A stretch of DNA of 64,000 nucleotides from an uncultured archaeon (GCA_938042195.1 CALIRQ010000019.1:1-64000); one strand, 5' to 3'; positions 39,811 to 49,509 are shown, counted from the stretch's first letter. Numbers and translations are program-made. Notes: generated by a model from the sequence alone, not told the origin.

Positions 39811-40608
39811 TTAGGCGGCGTAAAGCGCTAGAGCCCAAACGGGGATCGCTATCGAGGCCCAAAGCCATGGCTTCCACTCGAATACCTTGCTCCCATCGAA
39901 AACCCCGAGGGGCAAAAGGTTGAACGCCGCCAACCATAGATTCGCCCGAAATCCCATCTCCCCGATCAAATGGACCATTCCCACGCCACCGCTCAAAAAG
40001 CCGAGGGGCAGGAAAAGGATCGCGATCGATATGTTCGCCAGCGGTCCGGAGAGCGATATGATGGCGCCCTCTCTCTTCGCGAGGATCGGGGGGCCCATCA
40101 GGCCTAAAGGCGTTATGTAAACCGCTCCAGGGGCGGCGAAGACGAACCTCCCCATGCTCACCAAGGCCAATAGGAGCGCTAGGAGAAGCCCGAGCCTCCA
40201 TAGCCTAAATTCGGCCCAGCACCCGAACCTCTGCGCAACGAATTTATGGGACAGCTCATGCGCCAGGAATCCGGCTCCAACAGTCGCCAAGGATGTCGCG
40301 AAGAATATCGGGAACGCCTTCGCATCCCACAGCGCCCTCGACGAGAAGCAGAACCCTATGACAGCCCAAGCCACCAAGAGGTGCTTGACCTCGGTCGACC
40401 CGAAGCCTTTGAAAAAATGCCGGGCCCGGGGGCGGGCGATCGGCCTCTCTCGGCGCGGCGCGCGCACTTTGGCCAAGCCGGGGCATTCATGCGACTCGGG
40501 GAGCCTATGTTCAACGCAAAAATATCCACCGCAGTATGAGCAAAGGAAGGGCAGCTCGGCCCTGGCGCCGCATTTCGTGCATTTAGCCATTTCGTGAAGG
40601 CCCGCCAA
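39811..40608 (-). CDS. AN1-type zinc finger fused to site-2-protease-like (M50) membrane metalloprotease
   Basis: CTKCGARAELPFLCSYCGGYFCVEHRLPESHECPG; HELSHKFVAQRFG HExxH. Confidence 0.88.
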   Translation of the reverse strand: MAGLHEMAKCTKCGARAELPFLCSYCGGYFCVEHRLPESHECPGLAKVRAPRRERPIARPRARHFFKGFGSTEVKHLLVAWAVIGFCFSSRALWDAKAFPIFFATSLATVGAGFLAHELSHKFVAQRFGCWAEFRLWRLGLLLALLLALVSMGRFVFAAPGAVYITPLGLMGPPILAKREGAIISLSGPLANISIAILFLPLGFLSGGVGMVHLIGEMGFRANLWLAAFNLLPLGVFDGSKVFEWKPWLWASIAIPVWALALYAA

Positions 40609-40629
40609 GTTTAGGTCAATGGGCTATAT

Positions 40630-41289
40630 CTAAACCTTTTGAGCCGATGCGAGCTCCATCCCCCTCCTGAAGGCCTCCAAGTTCAGTCCAAGCGAGCTCT
40701 TAGGGACCGATGCCGCGATCCCCTTCTCGAACGCCTCAGGGGGGATCGGGAGGGGCCCGAGGCCGGCCAAGGCCCCCAAAATCACCATGTTCTGGGCCTT
40801 CGCGGAGCCGCAGCGCCTCGCCAAGGCGAAGGCATCGATCGCCAGGACACGAGCGCAGAACCTCTCGAGCGTTTCGATTATCTCCTCCAACTCGGGATAC
40901 CTAGGGCCCTTTAGGAGGGCCGTCGTCGGGATTATGCTCTTGGTGTTCAAAAGGACCAGTGTCCGCTCGTTCGAGAACGGCAGGGCCCTGAGGGCCTCGA
41001 GGGGCTCCAAGCCGACGATGACGTCGGCCCCACCCTCGGGTATGGTGGGGGAATATATTCTCCCGCCGATCCTGACCTGGGAGATCACGGAGCCGCCCCT
41101 TTGGGCCATGCCGTGGATCTCGCTGACCGAGACGTCGAGGTCGCTCATCAAGGCGGCGTTCGCCAACGCCGTGGCGAAGAGGATTACGCCTTGGCCCCCG
41201 ACGCCCGCTATGACTACGTTCTTAGTTTTCATCGCCCGACGCCCTAATTGCCCCTTGTGGGCATATCTTAGCGCAGAATCCGCAGCCAT
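40630..41289 (-). CDS. iorB: Indolepyruvate:ferredoxin oxidoreductase beta subunit
   Basis: VVIAGVGGQGVILFATALANAALM; adjacent to iorA. Confidence 0.93.
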   Translation of the reverse strand: MAADSALRYAHKGQLGRRAMKTKNVVIAGVGGQGVILFATALANAALMSDLDVSVSEIHGMAQRGGSVISQVRIGGRIYSPTIPEGGADVIVGLEPLEALRALPFSNERTLVLLNTKSIIPTTALLKGPRYPELEEIIETLERFCARVLAIDAFALARRCGSAKAQNMVILGALAGLGPLPIPPEAFEKGIAASVPKSSLGLNLEAFRRGMELASAQKV

Positions 41290-43090
41290 TGCAAAGCGAG
41301 GGGTCGATGGAGGGCTTTCCCCCCTCGAGCGTTATAGCGGGGCACCCGAAGCGGTTGAGGCATAGGAGGCAACGAGTGCATTTGGCCTCATCGATGATAT
41401 ATGGGGACCTCGCCCCCTCAGCCCTCCTAGCCTCCAGGATGGCGCATTCCCTCCTGAGGATGACGACCGAGGGGCCCTCAAACGCCATCGCCTCCCTCAT
41501 GGCCCCGATGGTGGATTTCAGATCGAAGGGATCGATCACCCTGACGAACTCTACCCCACAACCCTTCGCCACCTCCTCTATAAGGATCCTCTTCGACGGC
41601 CTGCCGAGCGAATCGAGGCCCGAGCCGGGGTGGGGCTGGAAGTTGGTCATCGCCGTCGTCATATTATCCAGCACGACGTAGACGAACCTGTGGCGATTGT
41701 AGACGGCGTTTATCAAGGCTGGGATCGAGGCGTGGAAGAACGTCGAATCCCCTACGATCCCGACGACGGGCTTCCCCGTGGCCTTGCTCACCCCAGCCGA
41801 TATCCCGGCGCTCGCGCCCATGCAAAGGAGGACGTCGCCAACGGATAGCGGGGGCAACGAGCCCAAGGCATAGCAACCTATATCGGTGATGAATATAGCA
41901 TCGCCAATGCCCGAAGCCTTTATGGCATAGAATGAGGCCCTATGGGGGCACCCGGGGCATAGGACCGGCGGCCTAGCGGGGATTTCCAAAGGGATCCTCG
42001 AGGCCTCGGGGTTCTCGAACCTGATCCCCGGGTCCTTCCCAAGGGCCCCAGATATCGCCAAGGCCACTTGCTTGATGGAGAGCTCCCCATGCCTGGGCAG
42101 GCGGAGCTCCTCCTTGCCGAGGATCTTGGTCCCAATGGAATGCTTGTTCGCCAAGGCCCTGATCCCCATCTCCAAGAGGGGCTCCAGCTCCTCTATCACC
42201 AAAACGGTGTCGTGATCGGCTAAGAACTTCAGGACCTTCCCTTCCGGCAGGGGATGTATCATCCCGATCTTCAGGACCGAGGCATTAGCCCCAATCGCCT
42301 CGATCGCATCCATGACGTAATTGAAGGCGTTCCCGGAGGTGATCACGCCCAACTCCCCATCCCCAAGCCTCCTGTTATAAGGAGAGGCATCCGAGATCCT
42401 CTTCGCCGCTTCCATCCTCTCCAATAGGGCCGCGTGCCTTACCCTGGCGTTCGAGGGCACCATGACGAACCTTCCATAATCCCTCTCGAACTCCGCCTTT
42501 CTGGGCCTCCCGACCTCCCCCAAGACCACGGGCCTCCTGCTATGGCTCAACCTAGTGACCGATCTGTACAATATGGGCAGCTCCAGCTCCTCCGAAACCC
42601 AGTAGGCATCGAGCACCATATCCTTTGCCTCTTGGGGGTCGGAGGGCTCCAGGCATGGGATGTTGGCCATCAGCGCATAGTAGCGGTTGTCCTGCTCGTT
42701 CTGCGAGCTGTAGCAGTTTGGATCGTCCGCGGTTATGATCAACATGCCGCCCCTGATTCCCAAGTAGCCGAGGGTCATGAGGGCATCCGCTGCCACATTG
42801 AGGCCGACCATCTTCATCGAGGTCGATGACCTAAGGCCGGAGATCGATGCCCCGGCAGCGACCTCCAAGGCCACCTTCTCGTTCGTGGAATACTCCACGT
42901 AGATGCCGACCTCCTCGGCGATGGCCGCTAAGCTATCCAATATCTCGGATGCTGGGGTTCCGGGATAGGTCGTCGCGACGCTGACGCCCCCTTCGATGAT
43001 CCCCCTAGCGATGGCCTCGTTCCCGAGCAGGAGGTGCTTGGAGCCGGGCTTCCCCTCAGCCAGCACCTTTGGGTTCGCCAACGTTGGCAC
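41222..43090 (-). CDS. iorA: Indolepyruvate:ferredoxin oxidoreductase alpha subunit
   Basis: TYPGTPASEILDSL, CPGCPHRASFYAIK, C-terminal 4Fe-4S motifs; likely GTG start at 43090. Confidence 0.95.
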   Translation of the reverse strand: MPTLANPKVLAEGKPGSKHLLLGNEAIARGIIEGGVSVATTYPGTPASEILDSLAAIAEEVGIYVEYSTNEKVALEVAAGASISGLRSSTSMKMVGLNVAADALMTLGYLGIRGGMLIITADDPNCYSSQNEQDNRYYALMANIPCLEPSDPQEAKDMVLDAYWVSEELELPILYRSVTRLSHSRRPVVLGEVGRPRKAEFERDYGRFVMVPSNARVRHAALLERMEAAKRISDASPYNRRLGDGELGVITSGNAFNYVMDAIEAIGANASVLKIGMIHPLPEGKVLKFLADHDTVLVIEELEPLLEMGIRALANKHSIGTKILGKEELRLPRHGELSIKQVALAISGALGKDPGIRFENPEASRIPLEIPARPPVLCPGCPHRASFYAIKASGIGDAIFITDIGCYALGSLPPLSVGDVLLCMGASAGISAGVSKATGKPVVGIVGDSTFFHASIPALINAVYNRHRFVYVVLDNMTTAMTNFQPHPGSGLDSLGRPSKRILIEEVAKGCGVEFVRVIDPFDLKSTIGAMREAMAFEGPSVVILRRECAILEARRAEGARSPYIIDEAKCTRCLLCLNRFGCPAITLEGGKPSIDPSLCNGCGFCAKICPQGAIRASGDEN

Positions 43091-43191
43091 CCTTTTTTGG
43101 AGCTCTGGGGCTGTGGGTCGGGGGCGTTGGATATAAACGATGCGATACCGTAAGCGAGGGGCATGCGGCCGGCTAATCCATAATGCCCCTT

Positions 43192-43461
43192 TCACTTCTT
43201 GATCAGGATCTCTATGACCGATGTGTTGGACTTGGTCCCATCCGGGAAAGTTATGTCCTCGGATCCTATTTTGATGGATTCTATTTTTATGTCCTTTACG
43301 AAGGCCCTTCTCAGGGTCTCGACGGCGTCGACGGCCTTTGATATCGCTTGCCCCCTAGCCCTCACGGTCAATTCCTTTGCGCCAGAGTTGAGTATGGTGA
43401 CGCAGGCAACCACGTAGTTCATAGTTGGCTTCTTGCCAACCTTCACGATGTTCTCGACCAT
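43192..43461 (-). CDS. albA: Alba-family DNA/RNA-binding protein
   Basis: VGKKPTMNYVVACVTILNSGAKELTVRARGQAISKAVDAVETL. Confidence 0.96.
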   Translation of the reverse strand: MVENIVKVGKKPTMNYVVACVTILNSGAKELTVRARGQAISKAVDAVETLRRAFVKDIKIESIKIGSEDITFPDGTKSNTSVIEILIKK

Positions 43462-43551
43462 CCCAAAACCCCTTCGATCCCGTTTTCAGCGCGCTATTTT
43501 AAAAGGATGTGCCATCCTTACGTGCGGGGGCCTTTAGGCGCGGGGATTTCG

Positions 43552-43716
43552 CTAAGGCATTAGGATGGATATCAAGCTGAGGGCTATAAGGGCCCCGGCG
43601 ATTATCAAGACCATCTCCGGCCTTATCTTTATCCCGGGGCTCTCATCCTCGAAGAACCTCAGCAAACCGGCGCTCGTCGCCGGCATTCGGGCCGATTCCT
43701 CCCTCCTCTTGCTCAC
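43552..43716 (-). CDS. Sec61-beta / SecG-like protein translocase subunit (54 aa)
   Basis: Manual translation MSKRREESARMPATSAGLLRFFEDESPGIKIRPEMVLIIAGALIALSLISILMP*; GTG start; absent from the supplied ORF list. Confidence 0.85.
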   Translation of the reverse strand: MSKRREESARMPATSAGLLRFFEDESPGIKIRPEMVLIIAGALIALSLISILMP

Positions 43717-43808
43717 GGCAGTTCCCCCTCTTCAGGGTTCCCAGGAGCATGTTAAAGCTTTTCGCTCGGCCCATTTTTGGGGATCGAAGTCCGATAAAGA
43801 CCTTCCCT

Positions 43809-45153
43809 TTATCGGATCCTTATATATTCATAGGCCTCCCTAAGGCTCTCGAAGGCGAAGCGTACCTTCTGGAAGCCCTTGCGGAACTCTATCACGTCTT
43901 CCCTGACCCTCTCCGGAGGCTCCTTCTTGATGACCACCCTCGCGATCAAATCGGCGATCTCCGTCATCTCCGGCTCCCTCATCCCCAGCCTCGTGCACTC
44001 CGAGGTCCCGAGCCTGATCCCGCCTGGGGCCTCGAAATGGCGGCCCAGCTTTATATCGTAGGGCAGGAGGTTCCTGTTCAGGATTATGTTCGCCCTCTCC
44101 AGGTCCTTCTCGATGGTCCTTCCATCCCCATATTCGGAGATATCCACTATCAGGACGTGAGATTCGGTGAACCCCTTCTTCTCCCCAAGGACCTTGAACC
44201 CCCTTTCGTAAAGCGCTTGGCCCAGGGCCTTCGAGTTCCTGACTATTTGCTCGGCGTACGCCTTCCCAAATTCCAACATCTCGGCGAAGGCTATCGCCTT
44301 GCCAGCCACGTGGTGGAGGTGGTGATTGCTGACGTTCCCCGGGAAAACCGCCCTCTTGATCCTCTCGGAGAATCTTTCCCAAGATAGCACGATACCTCCT
44401 TGGGGCCCCGGGATCGTCTTATGTGTGCTCGCCGTCATTACATCCGCCCCCTCCCTCATGGGATCCTGGAATTGCCCCCCGGCTATCAGGCCGGCGACGT
44501 GGGCCGCGTCGTAGCATATGATCGCCCCGCAATCGTGGAGGGGTCCTTGGAGATCGGCGACCGGATGCGGAAACGGGAGTACGGAGCCGCCGAACATCGC
44601 CAACTTCGGAGCCCTGCCGCGCTCCGATAATTCCTTCAGGAATTTGGCCGTGGCCTCCACATCGATATTCATCTCCTCCACATCAAACGGGAAGTATTCG
44701 ACCTCCAGCCCCCGGACGGATCCCGCCGTCCCGCCTATCTTCTTCCTCCCCATGCTTATGTGGCCGCCGTTCGGTATCGATAGCGCCATCATCGTATCCC
44801 CCGGCTCCGTGAAGGCCGTGTATACCACCAAGTTGGCGCATACGCCCGATGTGGGCCGGACGTCGGCGAACTCCGCCCTGAAGAGCTCCTTCGCCAGCTC
44901 AATGCAGAGGAGCTCGACTTGGTCTATATACGCGCAACCCGCGTAGACGCGCTCTCCGGGCCATCCCAACCGGGATCCGTCATCGGACCCTTTCGGCGTA
45001 TCTATTCCCGAAGTCGCTCATCAAGGCCTCGCGGACCGCGGGCGATGGAACGTTCTCGGAAGCGATTAAGGGTATGCTCTGGGAGAACCACTTATGGTGT
45101 TCCCCTAGCAACTCGAAAACCCTTTCATAATAATCCCTTGGCTTCATCGCCAT
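43809..45153 (-). CDS. glyA: Serine hydroxymethyltransferase, interrupted by candidate 25-nt BHB intron at 44967-44991
   Basis: Exon 1 ...SIPLIASENVPSPAVREALMSDFGNRYAE; exon 2 GWPGERVYAGCAYIDQVELLC...; lysine motif TASTHKTIPGPQGG. Confidence 0.9.
44967..44991 (-). other. Candidate archaeal mRNA intron (BHB type) in glyA
   Basis: TACGCCGAA^AGGGTCCGATGACGGATCCCGGTTG^GGATGGCCC. Central helix GCCG:CGGT, bulges AA^A and TG^G, 7-bp inner helix GGGTCCG:CGGATCC with loop ATGA. Excision restores NRYAEGWPGERV. Confidence 0.8.
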
Positions 45154-45245
45154 CCTCGGGCCTAGAGCTTGCCGCCCGCCCATTTAAAACGGTTCCGCTG
45201 GGGTGGCCTCGGGCTTAGGGGGAGTTATCGAGCCGGGTATTGTGG

Positions 45246-45361
45246 TGGGGCGAGTGGGAATTTCATGATCCTTCCGATCATTTTGAACCCACGACCTCCG
45301 GCTCTCGCGCCCTCCGCGGGTCCCGAGACCGGAATCGTAGACCAAGCTGGACCATCGCCCC
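45246..45361 (-). tRNA. tRNA-Pro (CGG) with two introns (anticodon about 37/38, and T-loop); CCA encoded at 45243-45245
   Basis: GGGGCGA/TCGCCCC acceptor, TGATT-type D arm, anticodon loop CTCGGGA after removing about 18 nt; T-loop intron ATGATCGGAAGGATCATGAAAT (22 nt) in a perfect BHB. Confidence 0.85.
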
Positions 45362-45463
45362 ACTGGACCGGCCCAACATTCGCTCCCGCTTTAGGAGCTA
45401 AAATAGTTTGAGATAGCCCTTTATAAACACCTTCTACTCTAAAAAAATCGATTACTCATCCCG

Positions 45464-47749
45464 GTGGCCCTTTTGGCGATGGGGCAGGATTCCCAAGTGC
45501 TCGAGGCGGCGGCATCCCCGGTAAGGCTCCAAATACTCAAGTTGTTATCCAGTAAGGGCCCGATGCCCTATTCGGAGATAATGTTCTCGCTCAAGTTCAA
45601 TCCCACGAGGGATGCGGGGAAATTCGTCTATCATTTGAAGAGCTTGACGAACGCCGGGTTGCTCAGGCTAGATAAGGAGTCGAAGAGATATGAGGTCACG
45701 GAGCTCGGGAGGATGGTCGTTGAGTTCGCGAGGGACATAGGTGGATATCTCCTAGCCAAGAGCGGGAGGCTCTTCGTCAGGACCTCGGATCTGGCAATTG
45801 AGGAGTTCGAGAGGGATAGGATCGTCAGGGCGCTCGTCGAAGAGGCGAACGTGCCATTGAAGGTGGCGCGGGATATCGCCGAGGAGGCCGAGGAGCGCCT
45901 GCTGAGCTCCAAGACGACCTATTTGACGGCACCCCTGATAAGGGAGTTCATCAACGCCATACTCATAGAGAAAGGGCTTGAGGAGTATAGGCATAAGCTG
46001 ACCAGGCTCGGGATGCCCGTCTTCGATGTCACCCGCCTGATGATGGGGCCGGGCTCCCCGCAGAGCGTAGGGGGCGTTAAGGAAAGGGCAGGGAATCGCG
46101 TCATGGAGGAATATACCCTGCTGAGCGCCCTCCCGAGAGCGGTCGCCGATTCGCATCTTTCGGGCAACATACACTTGGATTGCCTCGGGGATTGGATCCT
46201 GAGGCCGGAGGAGTTCGCGGGGGATTTGAGGACCTTCCTCAGGCTGGGGCTGCCGTTCGCGAAGCCCCCCAAGGATTTCGGCTCAGCGCTCCAAATGATC
46301 GCCGCCCTGGCTAGGGCATCCTCTGAGGAGGTCTCTAGGGAGGTCTTCTTCCCCATGTTCAACGTCTTCATGGCCCCCTTCGCCGAGGAGGTTTCGGATG
46401 AGGACTTGGAGGAGGCGCTTTACTTCTTCATCAACGGCCTGAGGTGGGATTTATTCTCCCCGAGGACTAAGATCTCATTCGGATTGGATCTCTCCATCCC
46501 CCCCTTCTTGATGGATGTCGAGGCGATAGGGCCGGGGGGGCGGGCATCCGGCCAATATTCGGATTATAGGAGGGGGGCCCAGCTTATATTCGAGCGCCTC
46601 TTGGCGAGCCTCGCCAAGTCCTCTCAGCATAGGCCGGCCTTCATCCCGCGCTTCGTTATTAGCATCAGGCAATCCGACCTAAAGAGCGCGCGCTCAAGGG
46701 AGTTGTTGGCGAAGGCCTTGGATTTATCCAATAAGTACGGGCTGTTGTATTTCTCGATCTCCCCGGATGGCGAGCGCCTATCGAGGATGCCCTCAGGGTC
46801 GAGGCTCATCGATGATTGGAGCGGGGATTGGGAGCTGGATTGCCTTAAGTCCGGGGTAATTGGCTCGGCCTTCATAAATCTGCCCAGGATAGCCTACGAG
46901 GCGAGGGGCAATGACGAGAGGTTCCTCGACCTTTTATCGGATAGGTTCAAGGAGTGCGCGGAGGCCCTGAAGATAAAGGGCGATGGTATAGGGAGGAGGT
47001 GCAAGGAAAGGCTCTTCCCATTATTGGCCGGCAAGATGCGGAACTTCGCCATGGAGGGCGGAGCCCATCTCGTGGGCCTCATCGGGTTGTATGAGGCGAT
47101 CAAAGCCCATACGGGCTCCGCGATCCCGAAGGATAGGAACTCCATGAAATTCGCGATTAAGGTCTTGGAGCACCTCAAGGGCCTATCCAAGAGCTGTTCG
47201 GAGGAGCTTGAGCTGAGGATCTCGATCGCACAAAGGGGTTGCCCTGATGCGGGCTCGAGGTTGGCGAAGCTGGACGTGAACTCCTATGGGATTTCGGCGA
47301 TGAGCCACGAGGGGCCGAAAAAGCATCCGAAGTATACCGACGTCCCCACGCTGCCCTTGACCTTGAGGATCCCGCTCAAGGAGAGGGCGGAATCGGAGGC
47401 GATTTTCCAAAAGGCCTTGCCCGGGGGGCATTTCCTCCAAATATGCTTGGATCCCGAGGAGAGGGGAACCAAGGGGTTTTGCGGCTTCGTTGAAAGCTCC
47501 GCAGGGCTCGATCTGAGGTTCTTCGCCTTCGGGAGGGCCCTGACCTATTGCAAGGCGTGCGCCAAGTCCTTCCTGGGGATCTTCTCCAGATGCCCCGCTT
47601 GCGAGGGCGGGGATGTGGAGGCGTTCGCAATGGAATCGAGCGAATATATCCCGTTGAGGCTTTGGAACGAGGCCACGAGGAGGGAGCTCGGGAGGAGGGT
47701 CCTGTATTCGCTCTCCGGGACTGGTAGGGAGGGCGAGGGCTCAGGATAA
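45464..47749 (+). CDS. NrdD-like protein with N-terminal ArsR-type HTH and ATP-cone; apparently catalytically inactive
   Basis: HTH VRLQILKLLSSKGPMPYSEIMFSLK; ATP-cone EFERDRIVRALVEEANVPLKVARDIAEEAEERL; NrdD core INLPRIAYEA; zinc site CKAC...CPAC. Confidence 0.85.
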   Translation: MALLAMGQDSQVLEAAASPVRLQILKLLSSKGPMPYSEIMFSLKFNPTRDAGKFVYHLKSLTNAGLLRLDKESKRYEVTELGRMVVEFARDIGGYLLAKSGRLFVRTSDLAIEEFERDRIVRALVEEANVPLKVARDIAEEAEERLLSSKTTYLTAPLIREFINAILIEKGLEEYRHKLTRLGMPVFDVTRLMMGPGSPQSVGGVKERAGNRVMEEYTLLSALPRAVADSHLSGNIHLDCLGDWILRPEEFAGDLRTFLRLGLPFAKPPKDFGSALQMIAALARASSEEVSREVFFPMFNVFMAPFAEEVSDEDLEEALYFFINGLRWDLFSPRTKISFGLDLSIPPFLMDVEAIGPGGRASGQYSDYRRGAQLIFERLLASLAKSSQHRPAFIPRFVISIRQSDLKSARSRELLAKALDLSNKYGLLYFSISPDGERLSRMPSGSRLIDDWSGDWELDCLKSGVIGSAFINLPRIAYEARGNDERFLDLLSDRFKECAEALKIKGDGIGRRCKERLFPLLAGKMRNFAMEGGAHLVGLIGLYEAIKAHTGSAIPKDRNSMKFAIKVLEHLKGLSKSCSEELELRISIAQRGCPDAGSRLAKLDVNSYGISAMSHEGPKKHPKYTDVPTLPLTLRIPLKERAESEAIFQKALPGGHFLQICLDPEERGTKGFCGFVESSAGLDLRFFAFGRALTYCKACAKSFLGIFSRCPACEGGDVEAFAMESSEYIPLRLWNEATRRELGRRVLYSLSGTGREGEGSG

Positions 47750-47785
47750 GGCTTGGGGATTTCGGTTGGCAAGAGACGAAAGGGC

Positions 47786-48385
47786 TTAATCTATCCTTAT
47801 CTCCTTGCCCTTCGGCCTCGTCACCTTCTTCTTCAGCGCGACCTCCAGGACCCCGTTCTTATAGCTGGCCTTGGCGCTATCCGGATCCACGGGCTCGGGC
47901 AGATCGAGCTCCTTGTAGTATTTGCGCTTCTCTGAGTCAACCGATATCACCAAGGAGTTCTCAGCGCATTCCAATTTTATGTCGTCCTTCTCCACCCCAG
48001 GGACCTCGGCGACCACCTTTATGACGTCGTCCTCGACTATCGTATCGACCAGCGGCTCCCTCTCCTCCTTCACCTCGAAGGCAGCCCTGCCCGGGAAGGC
48101 CCCCGCCCTAGGCCTCACATTACCAAACTCCCTTACTATCGGCTTCCCATCCGGGCCCATGGTGACCGAATAGCCATATACGAAGGGGCCGGCCTCGCGG
48201 ACCGTGGTGCCATCCGGGAGCTTGCGCTCCCTTATCAGATCCCTCGGGACCTGTTCCCAGATCTCCTTGAACATATCCTCGAATAACCTGTTCATCTCCT
48301 CAAATATATCCCCCCCGAATCCGAAGAAAGGGGATCTTCTACGCCACATCCTAAACCAATCCGGGAAGTCCTCCCACCAAGACAA
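47786..48385 (-). CDS. Hsp20/alpha-crystallin small heat-shock protein
   Basis: IKVVAEVPGVEKDDIKLECAENSLVISVD...YKNGVLEVALKK. Confidence 0.93.
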   Translation of the reverse strand: MSWWEDFPDWFRMWRRRSPFFGFGGDIFEEMNRLFEDMFKEIWEQVPRDLIRERKLPDGTTVREAGPFVYGYSVTMGPDGKPIVREFGNVRPRAGAFPGRAAFEVKEEREPLVDTIVEDDVIKVVAEVPGVEKDDIKLECAENSLVISVDSEKRKYYKELDLPEPVDPDSAKASYKNGVLEVALKKKVTRPKGKEIRID

Positions 48386-48594
48386 AGTCCTTCCCCCCGA
48401 TTTGGGTTCGCGAACTCCCCTTTTAAATTTTTAGGGGCTCCCTAATGAAAGCGTTGGAGCCATAGGCTAGGCCGGCCTTGGAATCCTAGTTTCCTCGGCT
48501 TGCTTAATCGAGTTCCCCATCAGGGCGTTTACATCTCTTCATGAATTGGCGAGGATTTTAGGGAGCCATATCCCGATAAGCTTGGATTGTTCAG

Positions 48595-48906
48595 TTAAAG
48601 GGCGTAGATGTCCCCCTTCTCGTCGACCTTGAGGTCTATCTTCGTCAAGCCCTCATTTAGCTCGAATAGGGAACTATGCGCGTAGACGGAGCCATCGCCG
48701 ACGTTGAAGAGGGAGAGGTGGCATTCGCAAAGGAACTTATTGATCTCCTCATCCCATTCGATATTACCCTGCTCGTGCGGGCAAATGGCTATGTAGGCAA
48801 CGAGTTTATCGTCCTTGGTCCGAACCAAAAGCGCCTTCTTGCCCTTATAATCGAATGTGATGGATTTCCCTCGCTCAATATCCCTCAAATTCGCTATTTT
48901 TTGCAT
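48595..48906 (-). CDS. Rieske-type [2Fe-2S] ferredoxin
   Basis: CPHEQGNIEWDEEINKFLCECH (CxH...CxxH); likely start at 48906. Confidence 0.85.
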   Translation of the reverse strand: MQKIANLRDIERGKSITFDYKGKKALLVRTKDDKLVAYIAICPHEQGNIEWDEEINKFLCECHLSLFNVGDGSVYAHSSLFELNEGLTKIDLKVDEKGDIYAL

Positions 48907-49089
48907 AGGCCGATCCCCCGTTTGATATATAGCCCTTCGTTTGGCATATAAATCTTCCAGATCATATAAGGAAGTTTCGCAATCGTTCGCTAGCCCATGG
49001 CCTTCGAGGATGGAGCCCCTCACTATGGATCCCAACGCTATTGGCCTCCATTAGTCAAAGCCCATAGGCTTCCAATAGCGGAATCCCTT

Positions 49090-49509
49090 TCAGGGGGCGA
49101 TCTTCGCCAGAAGATGGCCTCGGCCTAGGCCCCCCTTATTCGGCATGGGCTGGCTCGGGAGGGGACCCGCGCGCCTCCTCGATTCCCCCAAACGAGGATC
49201 CCCTTGCTCTCGATCCCCCTTCATCGCGCCGACCTCCTTCAACTTCGCATATTCTGATTCCGTATAGATCAAAATCTCGGCTTGGGGGATCTCTAGGGCA
49301 TCCCAGCATATGCCATAATCGCCCTCTCTTTTGGGATCCTCGTAAACTATTACGAGGTCCACATCGCTGGCGGCCGTATTCCTCCTCTCGGCATAGGATT
49401 CGAACAGGATTACTGCTTTTAAAGGCAGCGATCTCGAGATCGCCTCCGCCCAATTCCTGATCCGCTCGATCAGCTCCTCCAGATTAAACTCTGGATAGCA
49501 AACCCTCAC
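49090..49509 (-). CDS. MNT-type nucleotidyltransferase domain protein
   Basis: LFESYAERRNTAASDVDLVIVYED; next to HEPN gene; start uncertain. Confidence 0.75.
   Translation of the reverse strand: MRVCYPEFNLEELIERIRNWAEAISRSLPLKAVILFESYAERRNTAASDVDLVIVYEDPKREGDYGICWDALEIPQAEILIYTESEYAKLKEVGAMKGDREQGDPRLGESRRRAGPLPSQPMPNKGGLGRGHLLAKIAP

Noticed and set aside
44967-44991. Treating the glyA break as a simple sequencing indel
   Set aside because: The inserted block is 25 nt with a matching BHB fold and exact restoration of a conserved motif; a random indel is less likely, though read-level checking is still needed.
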